Shown here: in pieces, positions 40,433 to 51,639 of the stretch
How positions within the stretch are numbered: the first letter of the stretch is position 1
Layout of the letters: each line of letters starts with the position of its first letter
Assembly (NCBI RefSeq): GCF_007197555.1
Contig: NZ_CP041614.1
Span: 5,944,001 to 6,008,000, forward strand
DNA length: 64,000 nt
Direction: 5' to 3'
Origin: Shewanella psychropiezotolerans
GTDB lineage: Bacteria > Pseudomonadota > Gammaproteobacteria > Enterobacterales > Shewanellaceae
Notes under the pieces: generated by a model
What the model was told of the DNA's origin: nothing
What the model saw: only the letters and a program-made list of their open reading frames with translations
The model's database searches: none
Program-made: the position numbers and the translations under genes

Positions 40433-43156
40433 CTAGGTAAGCTTACCGTGACACTGCTTATACTTACGGCCAGAACCACATGGACAAGGATCGTTACGAC
40501 CTACTTTAGCACCTTCACGTACAGTCGGAATATGTTCAGCTAAATTTTGAGCTTCTTCAGCCCCCACTAACGCTTCTGCAGCAGCATGCTGATAATTTCG
40601 GCTGATCTTAGCTTCTTCTTGACGTCGGCGTTCTTCCATCTCTTCGACATCTGACTGTGCCTGTACCTGTACCTTTGACATAACGCTGATAACGTCATGC
40701 TTCAATGACTCCAACATCTCTTGGAACATCTCAAAAGATTCACGCTTATATTCCTGCTTAGGGTTTTTCTGCGCATAACCACGAAGATGGATACCTTGAC
40801 GCAGATGATCCATCGCAGCTAAGTGCTCTTTCCAAAGCCCATCTAAAGTTTGTAGCATGACAGCTTTTTCAAACTGACGCAGAACCTGTGCACCTACCGT
40901 CTCTTCTTTTGCTTGATAAGCTTTCACCCAGGTATCTACTATTCTCTCACGTAGTGTTTCTTCGTGAAGATCATCTTCCTTATCTAACCAGTCTTGTACC
41001 GGCATTTTAATAGCGTATTCCTGCTCCAAACGTTTTTCAAGGCCTGGCACATCCCACAATTCTTCTAGTGACTGAGGTGGAACATACATATCGATTAAAC
41101 CATTAACTACGTCGGCTTGAATGTTAACGATAGTATCTTGAATATCTTCGGCATCCATTAACTCATTACGCTGGGCGTAAACGACCTGACGTTGGTCATT
41201 GGCTACATCATCAAATTCGAGTAACTGCTTACGGATATCGAAGTTTCTAGCTTCTACTTTGCGTTGGGCATTCTCGATAGCGCGTGATACCCAAGGATGT
41301 TCAATTGCTTCACCTTGCTCCATGCCAAGTTTCTTCATCATCGAAGAAACACGCTCGGAAGCAAAGATACGCATTAAGCTATCTTCCATTGAAAGATAAA
41401 AACGCGAAGAACCTGCATCACCTTGTCGACCCGAACGTCCACGCAGCTGATTATCGATACGACGTGACTCATGACGCTCGGTACCTAAGATATGCAATCC
41501 ACCGGCATCAACGACTTCGTCATGGCGAATTTGCCAATCGGCCTTGATTTTAGCTTTCTGTTCAGAAGTTGGGTTCTCAATCGCCTCGATCTCCATCGCC
41601 CAGTTACCGCCAAGGACGATATCTGTACCACGACCCGCCATATTAGTGGCGATGGTAACGGCTCCCGTCCTTCCTGCTTGAGCAACAATATCGGCTTCAC
41701 GCTCATGAAACTTGGCATTCAAGACTTCATGGGGAATCTTCTCTTTCTGCATCAGACGAGCCAGAAGTTCAGATTGTTCGATTGAGACGGTACCCACAAG
41801 AACAGGCTGACCACGTTCGCGGCAACCCTGAATATCTTCGACTATTGCAGCATATTTCTCATCCGGCGTTAGATAAACCAAATCAGCATTGTCTTTTCGC
41901 ACCATAGGTCTATTGGTCGGAATCACAACAGTATCTAGACTATAAATATGCTGAAACTCGAACGCTTCGGTATCGGCGGTACCCGTCATACCCGCAAGCT
42001 TTTCATACTGACGGAAGAAGTTCTGGAAAGTGATTGAAGCCAGCGTCTGGTTTTCATTCTGAATATTGACGCCTTCTTTGGCTTCAACAGCCTGATGAAG
42101 GCCTTCCGACCAGCGTCGACCCGGCATAGTACGCCCAGTATGCTCATCGACAATAACGACTTCATTGTCCTGAACGATATAGTCGACATCTCTCTCGAAG
42201 AGTGTATGAGCACGAAGCGCAGCATTAACATGATGCACTAATGAAATGTTAGCTGCCGAATAGAGGGAATCGCCTTCGGCTAACATGCCTCGCTCGGTAA
42301 GCAGAACTTCAACTTTCTCCTGACCACGTTCGGTCATGTGTACTTGTTTCGCTTTCTCGTCGATAGAATAATCTCCATCGCCGATCACCTCTTCCGTATC
42401 TTCTTTATCCTGGCGGACTAGCAGTGGAATTAGGGTGTTGATCTTAGTATAGAGAGCCGAACTATCTTCGGCCGCGCCAGAGATGATCAGTGGCGTTCTC
42501 GCTTCATCGATAAGAATCGAATCGACTTCATCAATCAGGGCATAGTGAAGTGGGCGTTGAACACGCTCTTGAGGTGAAAATGCCATGTTGTCACGCAGAT
42601 AGTCGAAACCAAACTCATTGTTGGTTCCATAAGTAATGTCTGAGTGATATGCATCTTTCTTCTCTTGCTGGCCTAAGCCTGCTACGTTGATGCCAACGGT
42701 TAAGCCTAAAAACTCAAAAAGTGGACGGTTATTTTCGGCATCACGACGTGCGAGATAATCGTTAACCGTAATGACATGTACGCCTTTACCAGTTAATCCA
42801 TTCAAATAAGCAGGTAGTGTCGCCGTCAAGGTTTTACCTTCACCGGTACGCATCTCAGCAATACGATTACTATCTAGAACCATGCCGCCGAGCATCTGTA
42901 CATCGAAGTGGCGCATATCGAATACGCGCTTAGATGCTTCACGAACAACGGCGAACGCTTCTGGCAAAACATCATCTAATGATTCCCCCGTATCTAAACG
43001 TTCACGAAAAGTCGAGGTTTTCCCCTTTAACTCATCATCAGTTAACTTTTCATAATCTTCTTCGAGAGCATTAATCTCAGTAACAACCTTGCTAAGAGAC
43101 TTAAGTGTACGATCGTTGCGACTACCAAATAATTTTGTCAGTATTTTACCAAACAT
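40433..43156 (-). CDS. secA: Preprotein translocase ATPase SecA
   Basis: 907 residues from the ATG at 43154-43156 ([15 protein letters not shown], as in other SecAs); a GTG nine bases earlier is rejected. The Walker A motif RTGEGKTL (~residues 102-109), DEVD Walker B and motor motifs ([19 protein letters not shown]) are intact. The C-terminus carries the zinc and SecB-binding tail [14 protein letters not shown]. It drives export through SecYEG. No start of a secM gene is seen upstream; an M23 peptidase gene precedes it by 61 bases. Confidence 0.98.
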   Translation of the reverse strand: MFGKILTKLFGSRNDRTLKSLSKVVTEINALEEDYEKLTDDELKGKTSTFRERLDTGESLDDVLPEAFAVVREASKRVFDMRHFDVQMLGGMVLDSNRIAEMRTGEGKTLTATLPAYLNGLTGKGVHVITVNDYLARRDAENNRPLFEFLGLTVGINVAGLGQQEKKDAYHSDITYGTNNEFGFDYLRDNMAFSPQERVQRPLHYALIDEVDSILIDEARTPLIISGAAEDSSALYTKINTLIPLLVRQDKEDTEEVIGDGDYSIDEKAKQVHMTERGQEKVEVLLTERGMLAEGDSLYSAANISLVHHVNAALRAHTLFERDVDYIVQDNEVVIVDEHTGRTMPGRRWSEGLHQAVEAKEGVNIQNENQTLASITFQNFFRQYEKLAGMTGTADTEAFEFQHIYSLDTVVIPTNRPMVRKDNADLVYLTPDEKYAAIVEDIQGCRERGQPVLVGTVSIEQSELLARLMQKEKIPHEVLNAKFHEREADIVAQAGRTGAVTIATNMAGRGTDIVLGGNWAMEIEAIENPTSEQKAKIKADWQIRHDEVVDAGGLHILGTERHESRRIDNQLRGRSGRQGDAGSSRFYLSMEDSLMRIFASERVSSMMKKLGMEQGEAIEHPWVSRAIENAQRKVEARNFDIRKQLLEFDDVANDQRQVVYAQRNELMDAEDIQDTIVNIQADVVNGLIDMYVPPQSLEELWDVPGLEKRLEQEYAIKMPVQDWLDKEDDLHEETLRERIVDTWVKAYQAKEETVGAQVLRQFEKAVMLQTLDGLWKEHLAAMDHLRQGIHLRGYAQKNPKQEYKRESFEMFQEMLESLKHDVISVMSKVQVQAQSDVEEMEERRRQEEAKISRNYQHAAAEALVGAEEAQNLAEHIPTVREGAKVGRNDPCPCGSGRKYKQCHGKLT

Positions 43157-43216
43157 CTGAACCACTTTTTATGTTATTGGCCTAGTCCCTGTCGAGTCTG
43201 GAAGCCGATTATTAAG

Positions 43217-44116
43217 TTAACTTGCTTTGCGGTAGACAAACTTCTGTGGATCTATCTGTTGCCCACCCCGCAACACTTCGTAATGCACATGAGGTCCAGT
43301 CGAACGACCAGTACTCCCCATAAGCGCAATACCTTCGCCTTTGGCGACGACATCACCCACAGTTACTGACAGAGATTTATTATGTCCATAGCGAGTTCGC
43401 AGACCATTACCATGGTCTATTTCTACCAACTCACCATACCCAAACATTTTTCCTGCCCAAGTGATCACTCCTGCTGCAGTTGCAACCACCTTGGTGCCCT
43501 CTTTGCCAGCGAAGTCGATACCTTTATGTATCGTTCTGCGCCCACTAAAAGGGTCATTTCGTAAACCGTAGGGCGACGATAACCAACCTTTACGGATGGG
43601 ACGCCCAGATATATAACGCTCTTCATCTATATGGAGATTAGATGAGACAGTTTCAAGTATTGAAAGTTGAGCATTATTATTATCTATTCGTGACACTAAC
43701 TTATCCATATCCAGAATAAGTTGATCGAGTTCGATGTTGGCACCCAAATCACTCAGGCCCCCGACACCGACTTCGGAAGAGAAATCAAACTGATCTTCTA
43801 ATTGATTGTTCTTAGCGATTTGCAGACCAAGTGCTTCGAGACGTGTCACCTTAGCTTGCATACGGGCAACATGAGTTACCAGCATGGCTAGTTGTGATTC
43901 AGTCGCCCCTTTAAGCTCGATAAGTTCTTTTTTCTGCTCTTCACGAGCAACACGTTCATTATCGATATTAGTCTGCTGTTGCTGAATTTGTTTGGCGTTG
44001 TGCTGATACAAACCAGTTCCGGCTGCGAGCAACAGAACGGGCAATAATAGCCAACGTTTACCAGGCTGCCATCTTGTGGCGCCGTTTCGACCTTGAATAA
44101 AAACTGTTACACTCAT
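43217..44116 (-). CDS. Membrane-anchored LytM/M23 peptidase
   Basis: 299 residues. One N-terminal membrane helix (about residues 22-40), a long coiled coil (about 45-135) and a C-terminal LytM domain. Zinc ligands are predicted as His197, Asp201 (HKGID) and His278 in HVHYE (with His276), so the peptidase appears active. It would cut peptidoglycan peptides or, as in EnvC-type proteins, regulate amidases. It is divergent from the DciA-like gene and co-directional with secA. Confidence 0.9.
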   Translation of the reverse strand: MSVTVFIQGRNGATRWQPGKRWLLLPVLLLAAGTGLYQHNAKQIQQQQTNIDNERVAREEQKKELIELKGATESQLAMLVTHVARMQAKVTRLEALGLQIAKNNQLEDQFDFSSEVGVGGLSDLGANIELDQLILDMDKLVSRIDNNNAQLSILETVSSNLHIDEERYISGRPIRKGWLSSPYGLRNDPFSGRRTIHKGIDFAGKEGTKVVATAAGVITWAGKMFGYGELVEIDHGNGLRTRYGHNKSLSVTVGDVVAKGEGIALMGSTGRSTGPHVHYEVLRGGQQIDPQKFVYRKAS

Positions 44117-44143
44117 AGCCTAATTAAGCCATTTTATTATCAT

Positions 44144-44596
44144 ATGAAAAAGCCCCCTAGAGACCTAAGCCAATTACTGCATCAGCAAGGGAAATTCCCT
44201 GAGATAGCTGAAAAAGCAGAACTTCTGTTGCACTTGGATAATCACGTAAAACAAGTGCTGACTGGTCCAGTGTCACAGCAGCTCAAGGTTGCCAATCTCC
44301 GTCAGGGTGTTCTAGTTATCGAAACGACAACTGCTGCATGGGCTGCAAGAATAAACTTCCAAAAAGCCAAGATTTTGCAACAGCTTCAAGCCGAAACGTT
44401 ACCCATGCTGTCCGCTATCGAAGTTAAAGTCAACCCGAGTCTGTTTTTGTATGCAACAAAACCCAAAACAAATAACAACAAAATCACTAAAGCAGCTGCA
44501 GAACACATAGAGGCACTAGCTGAACATACGGAAGGATCTTTAGGGATAAAACTAAAACGACTGGCTGCTTTAGCCAGTCGTTCAAGACAATCTTAG
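44144..44596 (+). CDS. DciA-like (DUF721) protein
   Basis: 150 residues from the ATG at 44144; an in-frame start at 44093 would overlap the divergent M23 gene. The core VKQVLTGPVSQQLKVANLRQGVLVIETTTAAWAARINF is the DUF721 fold of DciA, which assists loading of the replicative helicase DnaB in bacteria without DnaC (family knowledge). The ribosome site is weak. It converges on lpxC with an eight-base gap. Confidence 0.78.
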   Translation: MKKPPRDLSQLLHQQGKFPEIAEKAELLLHLDNHVKQVLTGPVSQQLKVANLRQGVLVIETTTAAWAARINFQKAKILQQLQAETLPMLSAIEVKVNPSLFLYATKPKTNNNKITKAAAEHIEALAEHTEGSLGIKLKRLAALASRSRQS

Positions 44597-44603
44597 TTCA
44601 CTA

Positions 44604-45524
44604 TCAGGCAAATACTGCACCGCTAGGAACCGAAAAACTCACTGGAGCTTCGTCTTCTTTTTCAAAGCTGACTAACTCCCAGGCATCCTGTTGAGCCAAT
44701 AGAGCACGTACCAATTGATTATTTAGCGCATGCCCGGTCTTGTATGCGCAGAACTCACCGACGATGGCATAGCCTGCAACATACAAATCACCAAATGCAT
44801 CTAAAATTTTGTGCTTAACAAACTCGTCCTCATAACGCAGGCCATCGGGGTTGAGAACTTTATATTCATCAAGCACAACGGCATTCTCCATACTGCCGCC
44901 TAACGCTAAATTATTAGCACGTAAATACTCAATATCACGCATGAACCCAAAAGTTCTCGCCCTACTGATATCACGAATAAAGGCTGAAGATGAGAAATCC
45001 ATCACCATATGCTGCTTACTACGCGCAATTTCCGGGTGATCAAAGTCGATAGTAAAATCTACTTTGAAGCCTTTATAAGGTTTTAACTCTACCCATTTAT
45101 CACCGTCTTCAACGCGTATATTTTTCTTGATTCTTAAATATTTCTTTGGCGCGGTTTGCTCTTGAATTCCTACTGATTGTAATAAGAAAACAAATGGACT
45201 TGCACTGCCATCCATAATAGGTATCTCAGGCGCATCGACTTCAATAATCGCATTATCGATACCGAGTCCCGCAAGCGCTGCAAATAGGTGCTCGATCGTT
45301 GATATACGAATGCCATCGTCATTCACTAGTGCCGTACACATAGTGGTTTCACGGACAAGTTCCGCCTTAGCAGGGATAGAAACTGCAGGCTCCAAGTCTG
45401 TGCGCACTAGTACGATACCCGAATTAACTGGTGCAGGCTTGATGCTCAAAGTCACCTTATTGCCGGAATGCAATCCGACGCCGGTAGTTTTTACCATTTC
45501 TCTAACAGTTCTTTGAAAAATCAT
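44604..45524 (-). CDS. lpxC: UDP-3-O-acyl-N-acetylglucosamine deacetylase
   Basis: 306 residues from the ATG at 45522-45524 (AGGT upstream), the same length as E. coli LpxC; an upstream start at 45557 is rejected. Zinc-binding His residues in TIEHLFAAL and HKILDAFGD, the GVGLHSG motif and the C-terminal [11 protein letters not shown] segment are present. It catalyses the first committed step of lipid A synthesis. It follows ftsZ, as in E. coli. Confidence 0.98.
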   Translation of the reverse strand: MIFQRTVREMVKTTGVGLHSGNKVTLSIKPAPVNSGIVLVRTDLEPAVSIPAKAELVRETTMCTALVNDDGIRISTIEHLFAALAGLGIDNAIIEVDAPEIPIMDGSASPFVFLLQSVGIQEQTAPKKYLRIKKNIRVEDGDKWVELKPYKGFKVDFTIDFDHPEIARSKQHMVMDFSSSAFIRDISRARTFGFMRDIEYLRANNLALGGSMENAVVLDEYKVLNPDGLRYEDEFVKHKILDAFGDLYVAGYAIVGEFCAYKTGHALNNQLVRALLAQQDAWELVSFEKEDEAPVSFSVPSGAVFA

Positions 45525-45689
45525 AGTCTTACCTGTATATATCAACAAAAAAAGCACTCAACCTATCCCCCTGAATCACTAGATTCAGGCGTGGCTGGTC
45601 GAATATGCTAGCATACCTTTGTAGATTAACCAAAAATCACCTGTAGAACATGCAGCAAAATTTAATTAATACCAGCCTACACGAATAGC

Positions 45690-46862
45690 TTAATCAGCCT
45701 GTTTACGTAAGAAAGCGGGAATATCTAAGTAATCAGTTTCATTCCTTAATGCTGGGGCTGCTGCAGTCTGCGCCACAGGAACTACATTGCCGCTAACCAT
45801 AGGCTGGACCAATTCGTCACCTTGCGGCTCTGTACGTACTTCGGGAGTCACGACGGACTCAGGACGAGGAGCAGGTTTAGTCACTAATTGGATATCAGCC
45901 TTCTTCTCTGAGCCTATACCAGTAGCAACTACAGTAACACGTAGCTCATCACTCATTTCTGGATCAATAACCGCACCGACGACTACGGTAGCGTTATCAG
46001 AAGCATAAGCTTTGACATGGTTACCCACGGTCTCAAATTCCTCTATGCTCATATCCATACCCGCTGTGATGTTAACCAATACACCACGGGCTCCAGCCAG
46101 ATCGATATCTTCCAACAATGGACTGGCTACAGCAGCTTCGGCGGCCTCCTCGGCTCGGTCTTCACCACTGGCGACACCAGTACCCATCATGGCGTTGCCC
46201 ATCTCAGACATCACAGTCTTCACATCGGCAAAATCGACGTTAATCAAACCCGGACGCGTGATAAGCTCGGCAATGCCTTGAACGGCACCAAGAAGTACAT
46301 TGTTAGCCGCAGCAAACGCATCTAACAGTGATGTGCCGCGCCCCAAGACCTTAAGCAACTTTTCGTTAGGAATTGTGATCAGTGAATCCACATGCTTAGC
46401 CAGCTCTTCGATGCCTTGTTCAGCATAAGCCATACGCTTCTTACCTTCGAAAGGAAACGGCTTGGTCACGACAGCAACCGTTAAGATCCCTTCTTCTTTG
46501 GCTATTTCTGCGACTACTGGTGCGGCTCCTGTTCCCGTTCCACCGCCCATACCCGCAGCAATGAAAATCATGTCACAGCCCTTAAGAGCATTTCTGATAT
46601 TTTCTCTGTCTTCTTCTGCCGCCAAACGACCTATTTCTGGATTAGCTCCGGCGCCTAAACCCTTAGTGACATCGCGTCCTAATTGAATAGTTGTACCAGC
46701 AGACGACTTTCTCAGTGCTTGCGCATCTGTGTTAGTAGCAACAAACTCAACACCTTCGATGTTATGCTTAACCATATGCTCTACTGCGTTTCCGCCACCG
46801 CCACCGACACCGATGACCTTGATCACCGCTTCATCTGTATGACTGTCCATGATCTCAAACAT
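45690..46862 (-). CDS. ftsZ: Cell division GTPase FtsZ
   Basis: 390 residues beginning MFEIMDSH with GGAG upstream. The tubulin signature [10 protein letters not shown], the GTP-binding [13 protein letters not shown] loop and the C-terminal FtsA/ZipA-binding peptide [12 protein letters not shown] are all present. It polymerises into the Z ring. It lies 74 bases after ftsA. Confidence 0.98.
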   Translation of the reverse strand: MFEIMDSHTDEAVIKVIGVGGGGGNAVEHMVKHNIEGVEFVATNTDAQALRKSSAGTTIQLGRDVTKGLGAGANPEIGRLAAEEDRENIRNALKGCDMIFIAAGMGGGTGTGAAPVVAEIAKEEGILTVAVVTKPFPFEGKKRMAYAEQGIEELAKHVDSLITIPNEKLLKVLGRGTSLLDAFAAANNVLLGAVQGIAELITRPGLINVDFADVKTVMSEMGNAMMGTGVASGEDRAEEAAEAAVASPLLEDIDLAGARGVLVNITAGMDMSIEEFETVGNHVKAYASDNATVVVGAVIDPEMSDELRVTVVATGIGSEKKADIQLVTKPAPRPESVVTPEVRTEPQGDELVQPMVSGNVVPVAQTAAAPALRNETDYLDIPAFLRKQAD

Positions 46863-46936
46863 GGTCTTCTCTCCGTTTTGCCTGCGTTATATATGAAATA
46901 CCAAATCAAACACTAAGTTAATGTACTAACCTGGTA

Positions 46937-48172
46937 TTAAAATTCACCTTTAAACCAACTTTGAACCCGATTCCAAATGCTGGTTACCCCTTGTCGCTCA
47001 GGACGCTCAAACTGACGTTCAAACAACCTTCTTGCTCCATAGTGTAACAAGCCAATACCTGTCGAATATATGGGCTGATCAACATATTCGAATAAGCCCT
47101 TCACAGGTAGTGGGTTTGCTACTCTTACCGGCATACCGAATGTAGCCTCAGCCACATCCACTGCCCCCTCGATGGAAGATGTTCCACCAGTGAGAACGAT
47201 ACCAGCAGCGACCTGGTCCTCTAGACCAGAATCACGTAATTCTTTCAACACCAACTCAAACAACTCTTGATATCTAGGCTCAACCACTTCAGCCAAGGTG
47301 TGTCTCGACATTGTTCGAGACGGACGCCCCCCTACAGATGGGACCTCTATACTGTCTTCACGACTTACCATTGCGCTTCGAGCGCTAGCGTATTGAACCT
47401 TTATCAGCTCTGCATGGGCCAGAGGCGTACGGAAAATCTTGGCGATATCATTAGTCACCTGATTCCCCGCAACTGGTATAACCGCACAATGCCTCAATGC
47501 ACCATTGGTATATACCGTGATATCGGTTGTGCCACCGCCGATATCGACCAGGCAGACCCCGAGATCTTTTTCATCATTGGTCAATACCGAGTCGGCTGAA
47601 GCAATCGCCGAGAACACGAGATCATCGACTTTAAGACCACAACGCTCGACACTCTTAGTTATATTTTTCGCCATATCATTGGCACATGTGACGATATGAA
47701 CTTTAGCTTCCATGCGCATACCGGACATGCCAATAGGGCTTTTAATCCCATCCTGGACATCGATGGCGTACTCTTGCGGTAACACATGTAAAATACGACG
47801 CTCTGTCGGTATCTTCACCGAACGAGCCGTATGGATAACGTTATCGACATCGTCTTGGGTGACTTCTTCATCATTGATTGACACCATGCCATTTTCATTT
47901 TGACATGCGATATGCTTACCAGAGATGCCCAAGTAGACAGACGAGACCTGACAATCTGCCATCAGTTCAGCCTGATCTAAGGCTCGCTGGACGCTGCGTA
48001 CAATTGAATCAAGGTCATTCACACCACCTTTATCCATGCCTCTGGATTGGTGGGTCCCCAAACCGACGACACTTATCTCACCATCGGGCAGCACTTCACC
48101 TATAATCACAGCAACTTTTGACGTTCCTATGTCTAATCCAACGATCAGGTTTCTATCTTGATTCTTGGTCAT
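46937..48172 (-). CDS. ftsA: Cell division protein FtsA
   Basis: 411 residues of the actin fold. The phosphate-binding loop LDIGTSKVAVIIGE, the second DIGGGTTDI loop and the adenosine motif TGGTSSIEG are visible. The C-terminal amphipathic helix (NRVQSWFKGEF) anchors it to the membrane. It tethers FtsZ and recruits later division proteins. The start overlaps the ftsQ stop. Confidence 0.98.
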   Translation of the reverse strand: MTKNQDRNLIVGLDIGTSKVAVIIGEVLPDGEISVVGLGTHQSRGMDKGGVNDLDSIVRSVQRALDQAELMADCQVSSVYLGISGKHIACQNENGMVSINDEEVTQDDVDNVIHTARSVKIPTERRILHVLPQEYAIDVQDGIKSPIGMSGMRMEAKVHIVTCANDMAKNITKSVERCGLKVDDLVFSAIASADSVLTNDEKDLGVCLVDIGGGTTDITVYTNGALRHCAVIPVAGNQVTNDIAKIFRTPLAHAELIKVQYASARSAMVSREDSIEVPSVGGRPSRTMSRHTLAEVVEPRYQELFELVLKELRDSGLEDQVAAGIVLTGGTSSIEGAVDVAEATFGMPVRVANPLPVKGLFEYVDQPIYSTGIGLLHYGARRLFERQFERPERQGVTSIWNRVQSWFKGEF

Positions 48173-48984
48173 TATTTACTGGCTCTCTTCTGTGCGTTAA
48201 CCCAACCCACGGCTAATCCGGTGTCGTAGCGCAAATCTACCTTAGCAACGTCTTTATCTTGCTTAATCAGCGTCGGATACACGTTTATAAACCTTTGTAT
48301 CCTGGCCATTTTATCTTCTCTACCTAGCTCTAGCATGATTCCACTGCCTAGGACACCATGCCACGCATGTCTAGGACTCAAACTTAATCCCTCTAAGTCA
48401 AAGCCATTAATGTTCAGTAACTCACTCACTTGCCGATACGTGGTCAACACGATCTTAGACTGATCTTCAGGACCTGCCAATCTTGGTAAGGGACCAATAT
48501 CCTCTTTTTGAGGAGCATCGAACACTTCCCCAAGATTGTTAAGCCAGGCATCACCATTCCAATGGGCGACCACATCTTGCTCGACTAAATAGATTTTCAA
48601 TTTAGCAGGCCATTCACGTCTCACTGACGCTTGATAAACCCAGGGCAATGCCTCTAATGCTTCCTGAACTTGATTCACATCGGCAGAAAAAAAGCTTCTT
48701 TGCATCAAGTCCTGCAGGGCCGTCTGTATCTCCTCGTCTGAGGTATGCGTTCGATCCCCTTTAATGGCAACGGCTTCAATAGGCAGGGCGTCCGCATCAT
48801 TGAGTATCAAATTCAACTTCCAAGCAGCCATAGATAAACCTATGAGGACAAGGAAAAGAAATATCAGCCCAAAACAAAGGTACCAATCCATCTGCAACAG
48901 CTTAGCCTTCCAACGGCTACCAACCTCACCCCAAGACACGAGCACCCCACCTTCTCTCTTTCTTTCGGTGTGAATGCCTTTCAT
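48172..48984 (-). CDS. ftsQ: Cell division protein FtsQ
   Basis: 270 residues from the ATG at 48984, though the ribosome site there is poor; in-frame GTG codons 13-15 codons downstream, behind AAGGTGG, could be the true start. One membrane helix (about 33-56) is followed by a POTRA domain (DALPIEAVAIKGD) and the FtsQ beta domain. It joins FtsB and FtsL. The gene directly follows murC by 86 bases with no ddl gene between, unlike E. coli. Confidence 0.95.
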   Translation of the reverse strand: MKGIHTERKREGGVLVSWGEVGSRWKAKLLQMDWYLCFGLIFLFLVLIGLSMAAWKLNLILNDADALPIEAVAIKGDRTHTSDEEIQTALQDLMQRSFFSADVNQVQEALEALPWVYQASVRREWPAKLKIYLVEQDVVAHWNGDAWLNNLGEVFDAPQKEDIGPLPRLAGPEDQSKIVLTTYRQVSELLNINGFDLEGLSLSPRHAWHGVLGSGIMLELGREDKMARIQRFINVYPTLIKQDKDVAKVDLRYDTGLAVGWVNAQKRASK

Positions 48985-49070
48985 CAGTACGCCACGGAAA
49001 ACCGGTCATTATATAGACCTTATGCTCAGGGTCAAAACCTCTATCACCTTCAATGATATACAGTAAATAA

Positions 49071-50540
49071 TCACACTTCTCCTGCATCTAAACTCGCAGT
49101 ATCAAAACCTAAGTTTGTTTGAGCAATCAACTTTGATAAGGCGCCGATATTGCCAGCCCCCTGAGTCAGCAACAAGTCACCGCCTTGTAGAATATCCGGT
49201 AATAAGCTAAGCAGCTGCTCTGCTCCGGCAACAAAAATTGGCTCCAGCTGCCCGCGCAGGCGAATGGAGCGACATAATGCCCGACTATCGGCTCCCGGTA
49301 CAGGGGCTTCGCCTGCGGCATACACATCGAGCAAGATTAAGCTATCGACTTGAGATAGCACCTCGACAAAATCATCATAAAGGTCTCGAGTGCGGCTATA
49401 TCTATGTGGCTGGTAGATCATGACAAGACGTTTATCTGGCCAACCCAGCCTTGCCGCCTTGATGGTTGCAGCGACTTCACTAGGGTGGTGACCATAATCA
49501 TCGACTAACATCACCTCACCTTTGCTAGTAGCAAAAGTTCCCAGTTGCTGAAAGCGTCTCCCTATACCTTGAAACTCAGCCAAGGCACGCACAATTGCCT
49601 CATCTTCTATCTCATCTTCGGTAGCCACTGCTATCGCCGCCAGTGCGTTGAGTACATTGTGCTCACCAGGTAAATTTACCATCGCTTCTATGTCTGTCAG
49701 ACCATCTCGTCTGAGTGTGAAGTGGCTGCGATAACCTTGCTGAACAAAGTTTAATGCCTGAATATCTGCATCTTCATGAAAACCGTAGGTGACAATTTTC
49801 CGGCCTACTTTAGGCAGCAGTTCACGGATAACCGGATCATCGATACACATCACTGCGACACCATAAAATGGCAAGTTGTGCAGGAAATCTATGAAGGTGG
49901 ATTTTAATTTCTCAAAGTCTCCACCATAGGTGTCCATATGATCGGCTTCAATGTTTGTCACCACACTAACCATGGGCTGCAGGTGCAAGAAGCTCGCATC
50001 ACTCTCATCAGCCTCGGCAATAAGGTAACGACTATGGCCTAACCTCGCATTGGTTCCTGCACTATTAAGCAGACCACCGATAACGAAAGTGGGATCTCGA
50101 TCGGCTTGAGCATAGACACTGGCAATCAAGCTAGTTGTCGTGGTCTTACCGTGGGTGCCAGCAACGGCAACCCCGTGACGGTAGCGCATCAACTCAGCCA
50201 ACATCTCTGCACGCTGAACAACGGGTATTCTCAACTTTCTCGCCGCGATTAGCTCAGGGTTTTCTGCATCGATGGCGGTCGATACCACCACAACATCTGC
50301 ATCATGAACTTGCTCTGCTTGATGACCGATATAAATTTGAGCGCCTAAAGCTCTCAGCCTGTCAGTGACAGGATTCTCGGCAATATCAGAACCGGATAGG
50401 CGGTAGCCTTCATTGACCAGCACTTCGGCTATTCCACCCATGCCTGCACCACCGATACCGACGAAATAGATATGCTTAACTCGTCTCATCTCAGGAATGA
50501 TGCTTCTTAACTGTGAATATTTCTCTTTACTCTTACTCAT
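49071..50540 (-). CDS. murC: UDP-N-acetylmuramate-L-alanine ligase
   Basis: 489 residues from the ATG at 50538-50540 (AAGGA upstream); a longer frame to 50609 is rejected. N-terminal [12 protein letters not shown] nucleotide loop, central ATP loop GTHGKTTTT, and the Mur ligase C-terminal domain are intact. It adds L-Ala to UDP-MurNAc. The start lies two bases after the murG stop. Confidence 0.98.
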   Translation of the reverse strand: MSKSKEKYSQLRSIIPEMRRVKHIYFVGIGGAGMGGIAEVLVNEGYRLSGSDIAENPVTDRLRALGAQIYIGHQAEQVHDADVVVVSTAIDAENPELIAARKLRIPVVQRAEMLAELMRYRHGVAVAGTHGKTTTTSLIASVYAQADRDPTFVIGGLLNSAGTNARLGHSRYLIAEADESDASFLHLQPMVSVVTNIEADHMDTYGGDFEKLKSTFIDFLHNLPFYGVAVMCIDDPVIRELLPKVGRKIVTYGFHEDADIQALNFVQQGYRSHFTLRRDGLTDIEAMVNLPGEHNVLNALAAIAVATEDEIEDEAIVRALAEFQGIGRRFQQLGTFATSKGEVMLVDDYGHHPSEVAATIKAARLGWPDKRLVMIYQPHRYSRTRDLYDDFVEVLSQVDSLILLDVYAAGEAPVPGADSRALCRSIRLRGQLEPIFVAGAEQLLSLLPDILQGGDLLLTQGAGNIGALSKLIAQTNLGFDTASLDAGEV

Positions 50541-50541
50541 C

Positions 50542-51639
50542 TCAATCCTTCTGTGCCAACTCGATGCAAACCTCAGCCACTTTTTCGGTGGCGTCAATAA
50601 CAGCAACATCTTTAGCTTTTTCGCCCATATGACAAAGCTCGGCTCTGTCGGAGGCTAATATCTGTAACTTATTAATTAATTTGTCGGCATCCAGAATGGT
50701 CTGAGGCAGTAAAAATGCGCCCCCGGCATTCACCAACACTCGAGCATTTTTTGTTTGATGATCGTCGACCGCGTGCGGGTAAGGCACTAGTATGCTGGGT
50801 AAACCGACGGCGGCTAACTCTGATACCGTCAAGGCTCCAGCCCGGCATAACACGACATCAGCCCAACGATATGCAGCTTCCATGTCGTCAATAAATTCGG
50901 CGACGATGACGCTTCCGTCTTGACCTAGATGCTGGTACTCACCTTTTACCGATACCAGATTGCCTTTACCCACTTGGTGCCAGACAGTAATGGAGTGAGT
51001 CTTACTCACAGCGTCAGTCACTCCGGGCATAAGATCATTAAATACTTTCGCCCCTAAACTCCCGCCAACGACTAATACTTTTAATGCATCTTCGACGCAG
51101 TCTTCTTCTGCGGATAGGCCTAATTCAACCAACTCTTTACGTATCGGATTACCGACGACCTGAGCCGATACCTGCTCAAAGGTATCTTCGAAGGCACATA
51201 AAACCTTGCTTGCAAAACGAGACAGCAACTTGTTAGTCATCCCGGGGATGGCATTTTGCTCATGTAACACCAGAGGTATTCCCATCAGTCTCGCTGCAAT
51301 CCCTCCTGGCCCACTGGCAAAACCACCCATGCCTAAGACTACATCCGGCTTAAACTCTCGTATCACTTCCCTCGCTTGCATCACAGAGCGCATCACCTTA
51401 AATGGCGCGGCTAACTTACGCACTAGTCCGTTGCCTCTGACACCCTTGATATCGATAAAATCAATATCGAAGCCATGCTGAGGCACTAGACGAGCTTCCA
51501 TGCGCTCGGCCGTACCCAGCCACCTTACCTTCCAGCCTTTTTGGCTTAGGAATTTGGCGACCGCTAACGCAGGAAACACATGGCCACCTGTACCACCGGC
51601 CATGATTAAGATACGTTTATCTGCGGAGACATTTGTCAT
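50542..51639 (-). CDS. murG: UDP-GlcNAc lipid I N-acetylglucosaminyltransferase
   Basis: 365 residues of the GT-B fold. G-loops [12 protein letters not shown] at the N-terminus and [13 protein letters not shown] in the second domain, and the conserved HEQNAIPG, are present. It makes lipid II from lipid I on the inner face of the membrane. The start overlaps ftsW's stop. Confidence 0.98.
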   Translation of the reverse strand: MTNVSADKRILIMAGGTGGHVFPALAVAKFLSQKGWKVRWLGTAERMEARLVPQHGFDIDFIDIKGVRGNGLVRKLAAPFKVMRSVMQAREVIREFKPDVVLGMGGFASGPGGIAARLMGIPLVLHEQNAIPGMTNKLLSRFASKVLCAFEDTFEQVSAQVVGNPIRKELVELGLSAEEDCVEDALKVLVVGGSLGAKVFNDLMPGVTDAVSKTHSITVWHQVGKGNLVSVKGEYQHLGQDGSVIVAEFIDDMEAAYRWADVVLCRAGALTVSELAAVGLPSILVPYPHAVDDHQTKNARVLVNAGGAFLLPQTILDADKLINKLQILASDRAELCHMGEKAKDVAVIDATEKVAEVCIELAQKD

